The notes under the pieces were generated by a model. It ran no database searches, had not been told where the DNA came from, and saw only the letters and a list, made by a program, of their open reading frames with translations. DNA of 64,000 nucleotides from CBDAQA01 sp965198865 (lineage in GTDB: Bacteria; Planctomycetota; Phycisphaerae; Tepidisphaerales; Tepidisphaeraceae). Where the stretch lies: NCBI GenBank assembly GCA_965198865.1, contig CBDAQA010000009.1, positions 335,082-399,081 of the forward strand, in the 5' to 3' direction. Of the stretch, positions 42,512 to 52,417 are shown piece by piece. The number at the start of each line of letters is the position of its first letter. Within the stretch, counting starts at the first letter, position 1. The translations under genes and the position numbers were made by a program.

Positions 42512-43561
42512 TCACTGGACTGGCCCGGCGATGCTCCAGATGATGCGGCTGGGCTGGTTGAAGTCGCTGCCGGTGGTGCCGGACTTGCGCACGAACGGCA
42601 GCTGGCTCAGGGGGAACTGGGCGTCGGCCCACTTCAGGTAGCCGACGTGCCCGTCGGCGAACAGGATGTTGCCGCCGCCGTTGTGGCGGGCGGCGAACCG
42701 CTTCCAGTTGGCCTTGGGCTGGCCGACGTTGCTGATGAATCCCCGCGCGTCGATCAGCGACTTCCAGTAGCCGCCGCCACCGCCTGCGGAGAAGGCGGCG
42801 ACGTACCGCTGTACGCCGGCATCGGTGAACTCGGACGGGTTGACCAGCTTCTCGGCGATCACGACCACGCTCGACGCCGGGCGGAGGTGCGCCAGCTTGA
42901 CCGTGTTGAACGACTGCGTGTTGGCGAACGTGTTCGTGAGCGACGCGTTCGACGCGTACGACATGTTGAACTTGAAGAACGGGCCGCCGCCGGGCGAGGT
43001 GATGGGGGTCAGCTGGTGGGGCGTGAGCGAGTCGGTCCCGTACAGGAGGAAGTACTGGCCGTCGGCGGACAGCACGTCTGGGGGCACGGCCCCGGGGATC
43101 GTGCCGGCCCCGGTGGCGGACGGGCACACGAAGGCCGACGACTTGCCGCTCGTCGGCGCCGGGGCGGTGCCCGACTGGTCGTCCAGCAGCAACTGGTAGT
43201 ACGACTTTTTCCCCATCGAGCTGGCGACGGCGTTGAACCAGAGGCTCGGGTCATCGACCCCCCTCACGCCGTTGCCCGCCTGGCTCGGGTCGGTCCCGGT
43301 CGGCACGCCGAAGAGGTTGCCGTTCGGGTAGACGGAATCCGATCCGTCGGGCCCCTTGGCCGGGATCAGCCCCTTGTTCGCGTCGCAGTACATGATGAAC
43401 CCGAGGCCCAGCTGGTGCATGTTCGACATGCACGCCGCCTGCTGGGCGGTCTGGCGGGCCTTGTTCAGCGAGGGCAGGAGGATGCCGAGCAGCACCGCGA
43501 TGATGCCGATGACGACCAGGAGCTCGACCAGCGTGAATCCGTTGCGCGCCGTTCGGCCCAT
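42512..43561 (-). CDS. Prepilin-type N-terminal methylation protein with H-x9-DG C-terminal domain
   Basis: A 349-residue protein. The leader MGRTARNG is followed by FTLVELLVVIGIIAVLLGIL, the classical type IV prepilin cleavage site (G/F) with a methylated Phe and Glu5. The C-terminal RHNGGGNILFADGHVGYLKW holds the H-x9-DG box found in the many DUF1559-like proteins of planctomycetes. Such proteins are processed by prepilin peptidase and placed in the envelope; the role is unknown. Start ATG at 43561 (upstream GTG possible). Convergent with the ABC operon. Confidence 0.9.
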   Translation of the reverse strand: MGRTARNGFTLVELLVVIGIIAVLLGILLPSLNKARQTAQQAACMSNMHQLGLGFIMYCDANKGLIPAKGPDGSDSVYPNGNLFGVPTGTDPSQAGNGVRGVDDPSLWFNAVASSMGKKSYYQLLLDDQSGTAPAPTSGKSSAFVCPSATGAGTIPGAVPPDVLSADGQYFLLYGTDSLTPHQLTPITSPGGGPFFKFNMSYASNASLTNTFANTQSFNTVKLAHLRPASSVVVIAEKLVNPSEFTDAGVQRYVAAFSAGGGGGYWKSLIDARGFISNVGQPKANWKRFAARHNGGGNILFADGHVGYLKWADAQFPLSQLPFVRKSGTTGSDFNQPSRIIWSIAGPVQ

Positions 43562-43656
43562 GACCACCTGTCGGTTGTGAACGGTCGTCCGGGATGGACG
43601 GCCGGTGGTAGCCGAGCATAACGGTGCCGACAACGCCGGGCAAACGGGTTGGGCGA

Positions 43657-45537
43657 TCAACGGTAGGTCAGGCCGAAGCCGAACTTGAACAGCGGGTCGT
43701 ACTTGGCCGGGGGGCTGTTGATGGTTAGATCGGCCTGATCGTTCGACCTGGGCCAGGTGCGCGAGAGCTTCCCGGCGGGCTTGGCGTCGCCGAAGAGGAC
43801 GTCGGCCACGCCGCCGCCCTCGGTGCCGGGCAGCCAGGCGGCGACCAACCCATCGGCCTGGTCGGCGACGCCGCCGAGCACGAGCGGCCGACCACTGACG
43901 ACGATGACCACCACGGGCACCCCGAGCTTCTTCGCGTTGGCCACGGCAGCGGCGTCGGTCGCGTCGAGCGACAGGTCCATCTTGTCGCCGAACCACTCGG
44001 CGTAGGGCTTCTCGCCCACCACGACCACAGCCACGTCGGCGAGGGCGGTGCCGGTGCCGTCGGGTGAGTAGGTCACTTGGGCGCCGCGGACGGACTTCAG
44101 GCCGGCGAGGATCGTGGTGCCGATGATCTTGGGTTGGCTCGCCTCGCCCTGCCAGCCGATCGTCCAGCCGCCGCACTGGACGCCGAGGCTGTCGGCGGCA
44201 CGTCCGGCGACGAGGAGGCGGGCCGACTTCTTGAGCGGCAGGACATCGCCGTTGTTCTTCAGCACGACGAGCGACTCGCGCACCGCCCGCCGGGCGACGG
44301 CGCGGTGCTCGGCCGAGCCGAACGACTTCCACAGGGATCGATCCGCCAGCGGCGACCGTTCCATCAGCCCCATGGCGAACTTCACCCGCAGGACCCGCGT
44401 GACGGCGTCGTCGATGCGCGACAGCGGGATGCGCCCCTCGTCAACCAAAGCCTTGATGTCGGCGAACAGCTCGGGGTAGCGGTCGGTCAGCATGACCATG
44501 TCCATGCCGGCGTTGATCGACACCTCGACGTCGTGCTTGTAGTCGGGCCCGATCTGGTCGACCGCGTTGTAGTCGGAGATGAGGAAACCCTCGAAGCCCA
44601 TCTCGCGCTTGAGCACGTCGGTCAGCAGGAAGTGGCTGGCCGAGCACTTCACGCCGTTCCAGCTGTTGTAGGACGGCATGATCGTCGCCGCGCCGGCGGC
44701 CAGGGCCGCGGGGTAGCCGGGCAGGTGGACGCGGCGCAGCGTCGCCTCGTCCACGCGCGTGTCGCCCTGGTCCAGGCCGGCCTCGTCGTTGTCTTTGATG
44801 TTGGTGTGGAGCGACGTGCCGCCATCGCCGGCGAAATGCTTGGCGCAGGCCAAGACCGAGAGGGGATCGGACAGGCTGGCACCCTGGAAGCCGCGGGTGG
44901 CGGCCGCGCCCAGTTCGGCGACGACGGCGGGGTCCTCGCTGAACCCCTCGTACGTGCGTCCCCACCGCGCGTCCTGCGGCACCGTCACGCAGGGCGAGAA
45001 GGCCCAGTTGATGCCTGTCGCCCGGACCTCCTCGGCCGTCACGCGCTCGATCCGCTCGACCAGTGCCGCATCGCGCGTGCAGCCGAGGCCCACCTCGTGC
45101 GGGAAGACGGTCGCGCCCGGGATGTTGTTGTGACCGTGAACGGCGTCGACGCCGTACACCAGCGGGATGCCCAGCCGGGTCTGCATCGCCAGCTTCTGGT
45201 AGCCGTCGACCAGGTCGGTCCACCCCGCCAGCGTGTACTTCGACTTGTCCTTTGGCCCCGATCCGCCGCCGCTCAGCAGGGAGCCGAGGAAGTACTTCTG
45301 AACGTCGCCGGGGTCCTTGAGCGCCGACTGGTCCGGCTGGAGCATCTGCCCGATCTTCTCGTCCAGCGTCATCCGCGCCAGCAGCGCCTTGGCCTTGCCG
45401 TCGCAAGCCAGCAACCGCTGTTGCCCTGCCACCGGCGGCTGCGCGGTCGCCCGGCCCCCGGCCAGCGTCGCCGCCGCCGCCGCCACGAGCATGACCATCG
45501 ATCCACGACGCGCCTTCGACCCTTGTCCCGTCATCAA
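43657..45537 (-). CDS. Exported glycoside hydrolase family 3 (beta-glucosidase-like)
   Basis: A 626-residue secreted glycosidase. The signal peptide is at residues about 1-32 (VMLVAAAAATLAGGRATA). Family 3 hallmarks: RLGIPLVYGVDAVHGHNNI, HFAGDGGTSLHTNIKDND and the nucleophile D322 in GFLISDYNAVDQ. The second domain has AGRAADSLGVQCGGWTIGWQ and PAKYDPLFKFGFGLTYR at its end. The family removes terminal glucose or xylose from beta-linked oligosaccharides, often from plant material. Start ATG at 45537, with alternative Met codons close by. It lies upstream of the pseudopilin gene in the same direction. Confidence 0.92.
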   Translation of the reverse strand: MMTGQGSKARRGSMVMLVAAAAATLAGGRATAQPPVAGQQRLLACDGKAKALLARMTLDEKIGQMLQPDQSALKDPGDVQKYFLGSLLSGGGSGPKDKSKYTLAGWTDLVDGYQKLAMQTRLGIPLVYGVDAVHGHNNIPGATVFPHEVGLGCTRDAALVERIERVTAEEVRATGINWAFSPCVTVPQDARWGRTYEGFSEDPAVVAELGAAATRGFQGASLSDPLSVLACAKHFAGDGGTSLHTNIKDNDEAGLDQGDTRVDEATLRRVHLPGYPAALAAGAATIMPSYNSWNGVKCSASHFLLTDVLKREMGFEGFLISDYNAVDQIGPDYKHDVEVSINAGMDMVMLTDRYPELFADIKALVDEGRIPLSRIDDAVTRVLRVKFAMGLMERSPLADRSLWKSFGSAEHRAVARRAVRESLVVLKNNGDVLPLKKSARLLVAGRAADSLGVQCGGWTIGWQGEASQPKIIGTTILAGLKSVRGAQVTYSPDGTGTALADVAVVVVGEKPYAEWFGDKMDLSLDATDAAAVANAKKLGVPVVVIVVSGRPLVLGGVADQADGLVAAWLPGTEGGGVADVLFGDAKPAGKLSRTWPRSNDQADLTINSPPAKYDPLFKFGFGLTYR

Positions 45538-45657
45538 CCGCTCTCCGATTCCCCCGAAGCCTAAAGATGCTAACGGCGGGGTGCCCGGCGGCTCACTGCG
45601 GATTACGACAAACCTTCTCGATCTTTGACCGATGTGGCGCGGGGGACCACGTGCCGG

Positions 45658-46731
45658 TCAGCCGCCAACGAACAGGAAGATGACGATCTGGGCCGAGTTG
45701 AACAGGCTGTGGGTCACGATGTTCATGTACAGGTTGCCCGACCGCTCGTAGACGAAGCCGAGGCCGACCGACAGGACGAAGAGCGGGGCGAAGAAGGCCG
45801 GCTCGCCGTGGACGGCGGCGAAGGCGATCGACGTCATGACGACGGCCGACCAGCGCGCGACCGGGCGCAGGGGCGACACCATGCCCTCCACCGGTAGGCC
45901 AGGCGCGTAGTGGAGCGGGATCGGATCGTCGGTCGGCGGCTGGGTGAGCGTCTCGGTCACGACGGTGGCGACCAAGGGGAAGCGCGACCGCACGCCCAGG
46001 CGGTCGGCGAACCAGTTGGATAGCCGCCCGAGCGCCGTCTGCAGCAGGCCGCGGAACATCAGCTCCTCGCCGATCGGGGCGACGACCGAGGCGGTCAGCA
46101 CGGCCACCACCGCCATCAACGGGTGGTGATCATCCCGCAACATCTCCAGCACCGGGTGCGGCTTGGCCTGGGTCAGGTGCAGCCAGCGGTAAAGCTTGAC
46201 CACCGCGGAGCCCGTGAGTCCGATCAGCGGGTACAGGATGAAGAGCGCGGCCGTCCCCCCGGCCAACGCGTTGGGAATGCCGCGGGGTCGAAGGCCGATC
46301 AGCCGCAGTCCCTGGTGACGGTCCGGCCAGAACTCGCGGACCATCGCCACCACGGCCACGATCGCGATTGCCTCGGCGAGCGCGCCGATGGCGAGGGTCC
46401 GCACATCCTGCGACGGGTGGGCACCGGCGATGCCGATCAAGGTCGCCACGCCGAAGTTGGCCACGAGGGTGCCGGCCACGAGCGCGATGATCGCGCCGCC
46501 GGCGATGGCCAGCAGCGGCCAGGCCGAGTCCCACGGCGCCAGCCGTTCCGGCCCGCTGATGCCCGGCTTGCGGAACGCCCCCAGCCCCCGCGCCGCCACC
46601 AGCCCGATCACGGCCCACCCGACCAGCGCCGCCAGCAGCCAGGGCGGCCCGTCGGTCGGGTCGACCGGGGGCACGGCGGGGAGCGTCGTCGGCAGCGTGG
46701 TGGCCGCCGCGGCGAGCCCGATTGACATCAT
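45658..46731 (-). CDS. CPBP-family intramembrane glutamic protease
   Basis: A 357-residue membrane protein with about eight helices. The conserved motifs of the CPBP (Abi) family are present: EELMFRGLLQ (EExxxR) and FAAVHGE, followed by HSLFNSAQIV (HxxxN). Relatives process prenylated proteins in eukaryotes or act in bacteriocin immunity. Start ATG at 46731; a GTG upstream at 46752 is possible. It is divergent from trpC, with about 56 bases between. Confidence 0.88.
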   Translation of the reverse strand: MMSIGLAAAATTLPTTLPAVPPVDPTDGPPWLLAALVGWAVIGLVAARGLGAFRKPGISGPERLAPWDSAWPLLAIAGGAIIALVAGTLVANFGVATLIGIAGAHPSQDVRTLAIGALAEAIAIVAVVAMVREFWPDRHQGLRLIGLRPRGIPNALAGGTAALFILYPLIGLTGSAVVKLYRWLHLTQAKPHPVLEMLRDDHHPLMAVVAVLTASVVAPIGEELMFRGLLQTALGRLSNWFADRLGVRSRFPLVATVVTETLTQPPTDDPIPLHYAPGLPVEGMVSPLRPVARWSAVVMTSIAFAAVHGEPAFFAPLFVLSVGLGFVYERSGNLYMNIVTHSLFNSAQIVIFLFVGG

Positions 46732-46787
46732 GCCGACCCCATCTACAGTCACCGGTCCCCGCCAGCAACAGGCGTGCGGCCACCCCT

Positions 46788-47633
46788 ATGAGCGACAGTT
46801 TCCTTGAGCAGATTGTCGACCGCAAGCGCCTGGAGGTGGCCGAGCGAAAGGTGTCGGCCCCGATCGAGCAACTGCTGGAGACGATCGAGACGCTGGGCCG
46901 GCCGCGGAACTTCTTCCACGCCGTGACCAAGGACCCCGCCGCCGAGGGACCGCCCGGCACGTTCCAGAAGCGGGTCAACCTGATCGCCGAGGTGAAGAAG
47001 GCGTCGCCCAGCCTGGGGGTGATCCGCGAGGACTTCGACCCGGTCGCCATCGCCCAGGCCTACGCCGCCGCCGGGGCCGACGCGCTCAGCGTGCTGACCG
47101 ACGGCCCGGGGTTCATGGGCGAGCTGTCGTTCATCCACGCGATCCGCGACGTGGTGAAGCTGCCGGTGCTGCGGAAGGACTTCATCCTCGACCCCTACCA
47201 GGTGTACGAGAGCCGGGCGGCCGGGGCGGACGCGATCCTGCTGATCGCCGAGTGCCTGCGCACCAACGAGCTGATCGACCTGCAGATCCTGGCCACCGAG
47301 CTGCACCTGACCTGCCTGATCGAGGTGCACGACGTGGAGAACCTGATGCGGGTGCTCGACCACGTGGTCGGCTTCCCGCACCGCAGCTACAGCCTGCTGG
47401 GCATCAACAACCGCGACCTGCGCACGTTCAAGACCGACCTGGGCACGACGCTGCGCGCGTCGGACCTGATCGAGGACAAGAGCGTGCTGGTCAGCGAGAG
47501 CGGCATCGCCACGCTGGCCGACGTGCGGAAGGTCCGCGCCGCCGGCGTGCGGGCCGTGCTGGTGGGGGAGACGCTGATGCGCAGCGGCGACGTGGCGGCG
47601 ACGGTCAACGAGCTGTTCGTGCTGCCGGAGTGA
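46788..47633 (+). CDS. trpC: Indole-3-glycerol phosphate synthase
   Basis: Converts carboxyphenylamino-deoxyribulose phosphate to indole-3-glycerol phosphate in tryptophan synthesis. The 281-residue (beta/alpha)8 enzyme shows AEVKKASPSLGVI (catalytic Lys), LPVLRKDFILDPYQVYESRA, GINNRDLRTFKTDL and SESGIATLADVRK. Start ATG at 46788 gives the family N-terminus; a longer frame is not supported. No other trp gene lies nearby. Confidence 0.95.
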   Translation: MSDSFLEQIVDRKRLEVAERKVSAPIEQLLETIETLGRPRNFFHAVTKDPAAEGPPGTFQKRVNLIAEVKKASPSLGVIREDFDPVAIAQAYAAAGADALSVLTDGPGFMGELSFIHAIRDVVKLPVLRKDFILDPYQVYESRAAGADAILLIAECLRTNELIDLQILATELHLTCLIEVHDVENLMRVLDHVVGFPHRSYSLLGINNRDLRTFKTDLGTTLRASDLIEDKSVLVSESGIATLADVRKVRAAGVRAVLVGETLMRSGDVAATVNELFVLPE

Positions 47634-47777
47634 TCGCCGACGGAAGCGCCGCCCGGGGCCAGTGGCCACTAACGCTGACCTCTAACCGGGTCATCGCCAC
47701 AGGACCGCATCGCTCCTGCATTCGTCCCACTGCCGAATTGCTCGCCGGCACCGCCACGGCGGCGGCCGTCGTCCCTT

Positions 47778-49073
47778 TCACGGGAACAGCCCCTTCAGCC
47801 GGCACGACTCGGCCACGCGGCCGACGGCGATCGTGTAGGCGGCGGTGCGGTAGTCGCAGTCGGCCTCGTCGGCCTTGGCGTTGACCGCGTCGAACGCGCG
47901 CTCCATGGTCCGTTGCAGCTCGTCCTCCACCCGCTTCTTGTCCCAGAAGAAGTTCTCCAGCCCCTGCACCCACTCGAAGTAGCTGACGGTCACGCCGCCG
48001 GCGTTGGCGAGGATGTCGGGGAGGACGGTGACGCCGTTGTCGCGGAGCATCTCGTCGGCCTCGGGCGTGGTGGGGCCGTTGGCGGCCTCGACGACGACGC
48101 GGGCCTTCACGTGCGGGGCGCTCTTGGCGTCCAGCGTGTTCTCCATGGCGGCCGGCACCAGCACGTCGCAGTCGATCGCCAGCAGCTCGTCGTTGTCGAC
48201 CTCGTCCGCGTCTGGCAGGCCGGCCAGCGTGCCGGTGTCGCGGTAGTGCTTGCCGGCCGCCTCGATGTCGATCCCGCCGTCGTTGGTGATGCCGCCGTTC
48301 TTCTCGCTGATGGCGACGATCGTCGCGCCGCGCTCGTCCAGCAGCCGGGCCGCGTGGTAGCCGACGTTGCCGAACCCCTGGATCGCGATCCGCACGCCGT
48401 CCAGCGTCTTGCTCTGGGTGGCCAGGAACTTCCGCAGCACGTTCATCACGCCGCGCCCGGTGGCCTCCTCGCGCCCGACGCTGCCGCCGAGCGCGATCGG
48501 CTTGCCGGTCACCACGCCCAGCGCCTGGTAGCCGATCATCGTGCTGTAGGTGTCCAGGATCCACGCCATCACCTGGGCGTCGGTGCCGACGTCGGGCGCG
48601 GGGATGTCGTGGTGGGGGCCGATGACGGGCATGATCTCCATCGTGTACCGGCGCGTGAGCCGCTCGCGCTCGCCGGCGCTGAGGGCTTTGCGGTCGCACA
48701 CCACGCCCCCCTTGGCCCCGCCGAACGGCAGGTCGACCAGCGCGTTCTTCCACGTCTGCAGCATGGCCAGCGCCATCACCTCGTCGCGGTTGACCGACGT
48801 GTCGAACCGCAGCCCGCCCTTGAACGGCCCGCGCGCGTTGTTGTGCTGCGCCCGGTACCCGGTGAACACCTGGATGTGCCCGTCGTCCATCCGCACCGGG
48901 CACGACACGGTCACCACCCGCTTGGGCGTGCTCAGCACCGTCCGCCAGGTGGGGTCCAGGTTCATCTGCTGGTAGACGCGGTCGAAGTACAGGTGCGCGT
49001 TCTGCCAGAACGACGAGTGCTCCTCAGGCGTGTCGGGCCTGGGCGACAGACGGTTGGTGGTCGGGGTGGCCAT
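47778..49073 (-). CDS. gdhA: Glutamate dehydrogenase (NAD(P)-dependent)
   Basis: A 431-residue enzyme interconverting glutamate and 2-oxoglutarate plus ammonia. Seen: GYRAQHNNARGPFKGGLRF, then the catalytic lysine motif PFGGAKGGVVCD, PAPDVGTDAQVMAWI, and the Rossmann motif IQGFGNVG. EAANGPTTPEAD and DILANAGGVTVSYFEWVQ follow. The sequence is closest in type to the Glu/Leu/Phe/Val dehydrogenases such as GudB/RocG. Start ATG at 49073; upstream in-frame residues are not conserved. Confidence 0.95.
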   Translation of the reverse strand: MATPTTNRLSPRPDTPEEHSSFWQNAHLYFDRVYQQMNLDPTWRTVLSTPKRVVTVSCPVRMDDGHIQVFTGYRAQHNNARGPFKGGLRFDTSVNRDEVMALAMLQTWKNALVDLPFGGAKGGVVCDRKALSAGERERLTRRYTMEIMPVIGPHHDIPAPDVGTDAQVMAWILDTYSTMIGYQALGVVTGKPIALGGSVGREEATGRGVMNVLRKFLATQSKTLDGVRIAIQGFGNVGYHAARLLDERGATIVAISEKNGGITNDGGIDIEAAGKHYRDTGTLAGLPDADEVDNDELLAIDCDVLVPAAMENTLDAKSAPHVKARVVVEAANGPTTPEADEMLRDNGVTVLPDILANAGGVTVSYFEWVQGLENFFWDKKRVEDELQRTMERAFDAVNAKADEADCDYRTAAYTIAVGRVAESCRLKGLFP

Positions 49074-49168
49074 GGGGCCGAGAGTATCACCCGCCGGAGC
49101 CGTGGGCGGCAAGGAACGACCGATCCCCCATTTAGCGACGGCCCGGCAGGCCGAGCTTTGCGCGGCGG

Positions 49169-49513
49169 TTGATCCGAGAAGCGCGGCCGTCCGGGGCGCC
49201 GCTCGCCGGCCCTGCTCAGGTACACGACGATCCCACGCGATCCCCAGTCGCTCCGACGGACGGCCCCCAGTGCCGGGCGTTCGCGCTCGTCGTCCTCCTC
49301 CTGCTGACCACATTGCCGGCCATCGGTCGAGCGGCCGACACGCCGGCCTGGTCGCGGTTCTAGGACGTGCCGCTGGGGCGGTGGCTGGAGGCGCAGCGCG
49401 AAGCGCGGCGTTGGCCGTTCACGACGACCGGCGACAGCGGCGGTCGCGGGCACGTCCTGCGTACCTTCAACACCCGGCCCGACCTCTACCCGACCGACAC
49501 CCGCTCCGAGTAG
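49169..49513 (+). pseudogene. Possible remnant of an exported protein gene with an in-frame stop
   Basis: A frame with a signal-peptide-like segment (CRAFALVVLLLLTTLPAIGRA, around 49265-49330) runs to TAG at 49361. In the same frame reading continues DVPLGRWLEAQREARRWPFT to a second stop at 49511. There is no clear start codon with ribosome binding site. It might be a decayed gene of a secreted protein. The rest of the gap between glutamate dehydrogenase and the PEP-CTERM gene (49074-49594) shows no other gene. Confidence 0.3.
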
Positions 49514-49595
49514 GCCCCCTGCGCGACTCTGCGGCGATTCTGATCTGCCCCTCGTTCCGTCCGCCAATAGGAAGCCATTTGGAGGCCAGATGCGA

Positions 49596-51059
49596 TCAGC
49601 GCTTTCGCCGGGCGAACACCAACGGCCCGGCGGCCAAGCCCATTAGCAGCAAGCTGGTCGGCTCCGGCGTACTGACAACGGTGATTCCCTCGCCGTTCGC
49701 CGATTGAAAGACGCTTGGGAACTTGCTGTTGAGATAGCTTCCCGAATAGTAGCCGTCGGCGAAGGTGGCATTGGTTGTCAGATCTTTGAGCGCGTACACA
49801 GTTTCTGATGACCCGCTCGGACCGTTTAAGTTGATGGTCGCGGTTTCGTAAAATCCGAGCGTCGCCGAATCAGAAATTGATGCCCCATTCGTCAGCGTAA
49901 GCGTACCCGCCGGATTAGTGCCACTTCCACCGACAGTCACATTCCCCGTCCCCAGCGCTCCGGACGATCCTACGGTCAAAATCCCTCCCGAAGTAATCGT
50001 CGTAGTGCCGGTGTACGTGCTCACGCTGTTAACATTGACACCGCCAGTATTAGTGACGATCAAGGGGCTTGCCACCGTGTTACCGGTACCGTTCGCGATC
50101 GAGCCGGAAATCAGCAGTGGTGAACTGCCGGCAATGGTCAAACCTTTGGTGCTGCCGTCGTCTGGCGCAAGGTTCACCGGGCCGGCGAACGTCGTACCGC
50201 CCGTGTTGTTGATGTAAACGATTCGGCTGGACGATGCGCTGCTAGTCACACTGCCATTGAATGTGATGGCGTTCGTGCCGCCGATTGTTCCGTCACCAGC
50301 CAACAGGATCTTGTTCGCGATTGTCCGTGGGCCGGTTGATGCGAGTGTGTCCGAGCTGGTGAAGCTCAGCGTGCTTGAGCCTAACGCCTGGTCATTCCCA
50401 AGGTACAGCGTGCCGGCCGTCCCACTCCCGGTCAAATCAAGTGCCACGGTGCCGGTTAGCCCTGAATTCGCGCCATTAATCGTCACGCTATTGGTATTTG
50501 CGATACGAAACGTGACCGTGTTGCTTGAGGCGAGCGTCCCGTTAAACACGCTAGAAGCGCCAGACGCACCGTTCTGATAGACGTATGACGTCACATTGGA
50601 TGTGGGAACGAAGGCGATTGGAAGATCAAACGTGTCTGTACCAGCCGACGCAAGGTAGATTGCTGACGCGGAACTACTGCCACTGGATGAAGTTCCAGTG
50701 CCCCCCGTTCCATAGGCGTTTAGCGTCAGTGTCGGGGTTGGAGTGCCGGACGATGCCGTCAAATCGTATCCGGAAGCGGCGGACTGGAAGATGAGACCAG
50801 CGATGGTTGCCGAAGATCCGAGATTCGCTGGACTGCCACTTCCGGAGGGCGCAAGATTAAAGTTAATTACGGAATTGGGATTTAGGGTAGCACCTGGCGA
50901 GTTGAGATTTCCAGCCTCGTTGTACGAGAATTGGCTGCCATTTGACGCCGAGGTTCCGACACCAATGATCAGTGCAGGCGCAAGCCACCAGCAGGCGTTT
51001 GCCGAGCGTACTAATCCTAGACGAGAGTCGGCTAACTTTAAACCGGTTTTGAAGTTCAT
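49596..51059 (-). CDS. PEP-CTERM surface protein with autotransporter-like beta repeats
   Basis: A 487-residue protein rich in Ser, Thr, Gly and Asn. After a signal-like region (WWLAPALIIGVGTSASNGS) come repeat blocks such as TYTGTTTITSGGILTVGSSG, typical of autotransporter-associated beta strands. The C-terminus has the sorting signal TPEPTSLLLMGLAAGPLVFA then ARRKR (PEP motif, helix, basic tail), so it is expected to be handled by exosortase. Start ATG at 51059 is chosen since MNFKTG fits the signal; the frame is open further upstream. Base composition is visibly lower in GC than in neighbours. Confidence 0.85.
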   Translation of the reverse strand: MNFKTGLKLADSRLGLVRSANACWWLAPALIIGVGTSASNGSQFSYNEAGNLNSPGATLNPNSVINFNLAPSGSGSPANLGSSATIAGLIFQSAASGYDLTASSGTPTPTLTLNAYGTGGTGTSSSGSSSASAIYLASAGTDTFDLPIAFVPTSNVTSYVYQNGASGASSVFNGTLASSNTVTFRIANTNSVTINGANSGLTGTVALDLTGSGTAGTLYLGNDQALGSSTLSFTSSDTLASTGPRTIANKILLAGDGTIGGTNAITFNGSVTSSASSSRIVYINNTGGTTFAGPVNLAPDDGSTKGLTIAGSSPLLISGSIANGTGNTVASPLIVTNTGGVNVNSVSTYTGTTTITSGGILTVGSSGALGTGNVTVGGSGTNPAGTLTLTNGASISDSATLGFYETATINLNGPSGSSETVYALKDLTTNATFADGYYSGSYLNSKFPSVFQSANGEGITVVSTPEPTSLLLMGLAAGPLVFARRKR

Positions 51060-51518
51060 ACGCAAATTCCAACGCGAGATCACCCCGTTGCAGGTCTCTC
51101 GCAAGTAACCACTATTTTCGCCGAACTCTACCGCGCCGCCAGGACGACGTCCTTTAGCGAAACCGGAAAACCTGAGCCGGACGGCTGTCGCGAGAAAGTC
51201 CAAGTACCTCTTCCGCCAAGACACGACTGAACCCAAATACCAATTGACACCGCAACGTAGGGCATCTGCGGCCCAACCACAACTACTTTTTTCGAAAACA
51301 AGCGTTTCGTTGTCTCATCGTCGAGTCGGCGGCCGTCGGACGGCCGATGTGTGGTGTTCTGTCGCACGGCCGTACTGAGGTTGCAGGGACTAGTAGCGCG
51401 GCAACGAATGCGCCCGCGGGCGTGGACCCGTTCTGCACCGCTTCCTGCGTCGCCCATCGGTGCAGCGCCGACAAGATCGACGGAGTGTGCGGGGCTGCGG
51501 TGGCCCGGCAAACGACGG
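51060..51518. other. Intergenic region with lower GC, no convincing gene
   Basis: 459 bases between the PEP-CTERM gene and panC. A frame of 127 residues exists on the minus strand (51128-51511) but lacks coding character. AT-richer stretches (for example around 51285-51310) could hold the PEP-CTERM promoter; no clear element is claimed. Confidence 0.4.
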
Positions 51519-52355
51519 TCAGCTAACCTGGAAGATGACGTTGTCGATCAACCGCGTGGCCCCCACGCGGGCGGCGATGGCGAGGACGGTGGGGCCGGTC
51601 ATCAGCTCGACCGGCCTCAGCGTGACCGGGTCGACGGCGGCGACGTAGTCGATGTTCAGGTGCTGGGTGAGCAGCGCCTGCTGGACGGTCGTGATGAGCC
51701 GGCTGGCCTGGCGGACGCCGCCGTGGGCGAGGTCGGCGGCGGCGAACAGGGCTCGGGGGATGGCCAGGGCGCGGGTGCGGTCGGCGGGGGAGAGGTACTG
51801 GTTGCGGCTGCTCATGGCCAGGCCGTCGGGGTCGCGGAGGGTGGGGCAGGCGACGATCTCGACGGGGAAGTTGAGCGCCTCGACCAGGGCGGAGAGGACG
51901 CGGAGCTGCTGGAAGTCCTTCTGGCCGAAGCAGGCGACGGTGGGGCGGACGATGTTGAACAGCTTGGCGACGACCTGGCAGACGCCGCGGAAGTGACCGG
52001 GGCGGTGCTTGCCCTCGAGGACGGTGTCGAGCTGGGGCAGGTCGACGACGACGTCGGCCGAGCCGGGGGGGTACATCTCGTCGGCCGAGGGGTGGAAGAC
52101 GAAGTCGACGCCGGCACCCTTGCACTTGGCGAGGTCGTCGTCGATCGGGCGGGGGTACTTGGACAGGTCCTCGCCGCGGCCGAACTGGGTGGGGTTGACG
52201 AAGATGCTGACGGCGGTGGCGGGGGCCCGGGTCTTGGCGACGGCGACCAGCGACAGGTGACCGGCGTGGAGGGCGCCCATGGTGGGCACGAACGCCAACG
52301 GCGTGCCCCGCGCCCGCTCGGCCCGGACCTCGGCGATCGTGTGCAGCACCTTCAT
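51519..52355 (-). CDS. panC: Pantothenate synthetase
   Basis: Joins pantoate and beta-alanine using ATP in vitamin B5 synthesis. The 278-residue enzyme has FVPTMGALHAGHLSLV (HIGH-type motif), SIFVNPTQFGRGEDL, FGQKDFQQL and LAMSSRNQYLSPADR (KMSKS-like). Start ATG at 52355. No pan partner genes lie nearby. It is preceded by a long palindrome that separates it from araD. Confidence 0.95.
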   Translation of the reverse strand: MKVLHTIAEVRAERARGTPLAFVPTMGALHAGHLSLVAVAKTRAPATAVSIFVNPTQFGRGEDLSKYPRPIDDDLAKCKGAGVDFVFHPSADEMYPPGSADVVVDLPQLDTVLEGKHRPGHFRGVCQVVAKLFNIVRPTVACFGQKDFQQLRVLSALVEALNFPVEIVACPTLRDPDGLAMSSRNQYLSPADRTRALAIPRALFAAADLAHGGVRQASRLITTVQQALLTQHLNIDYVAAVDPVTLRPVELMTGPTVLAIAARVGATRLIDNVIFQVS

Positions 52356-52417
52356 GGCGGGAAGGGTATGAGCGGGGGAAGCGAATGCAAAGGTGAACGG
52401 TGGCGCGAGGGATTAAT

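Noticed and set aside
51128..51511. 127-codon frame on the minus strand
   Set aside because: No ribosome binding site, no recognisable family and uneven composition.
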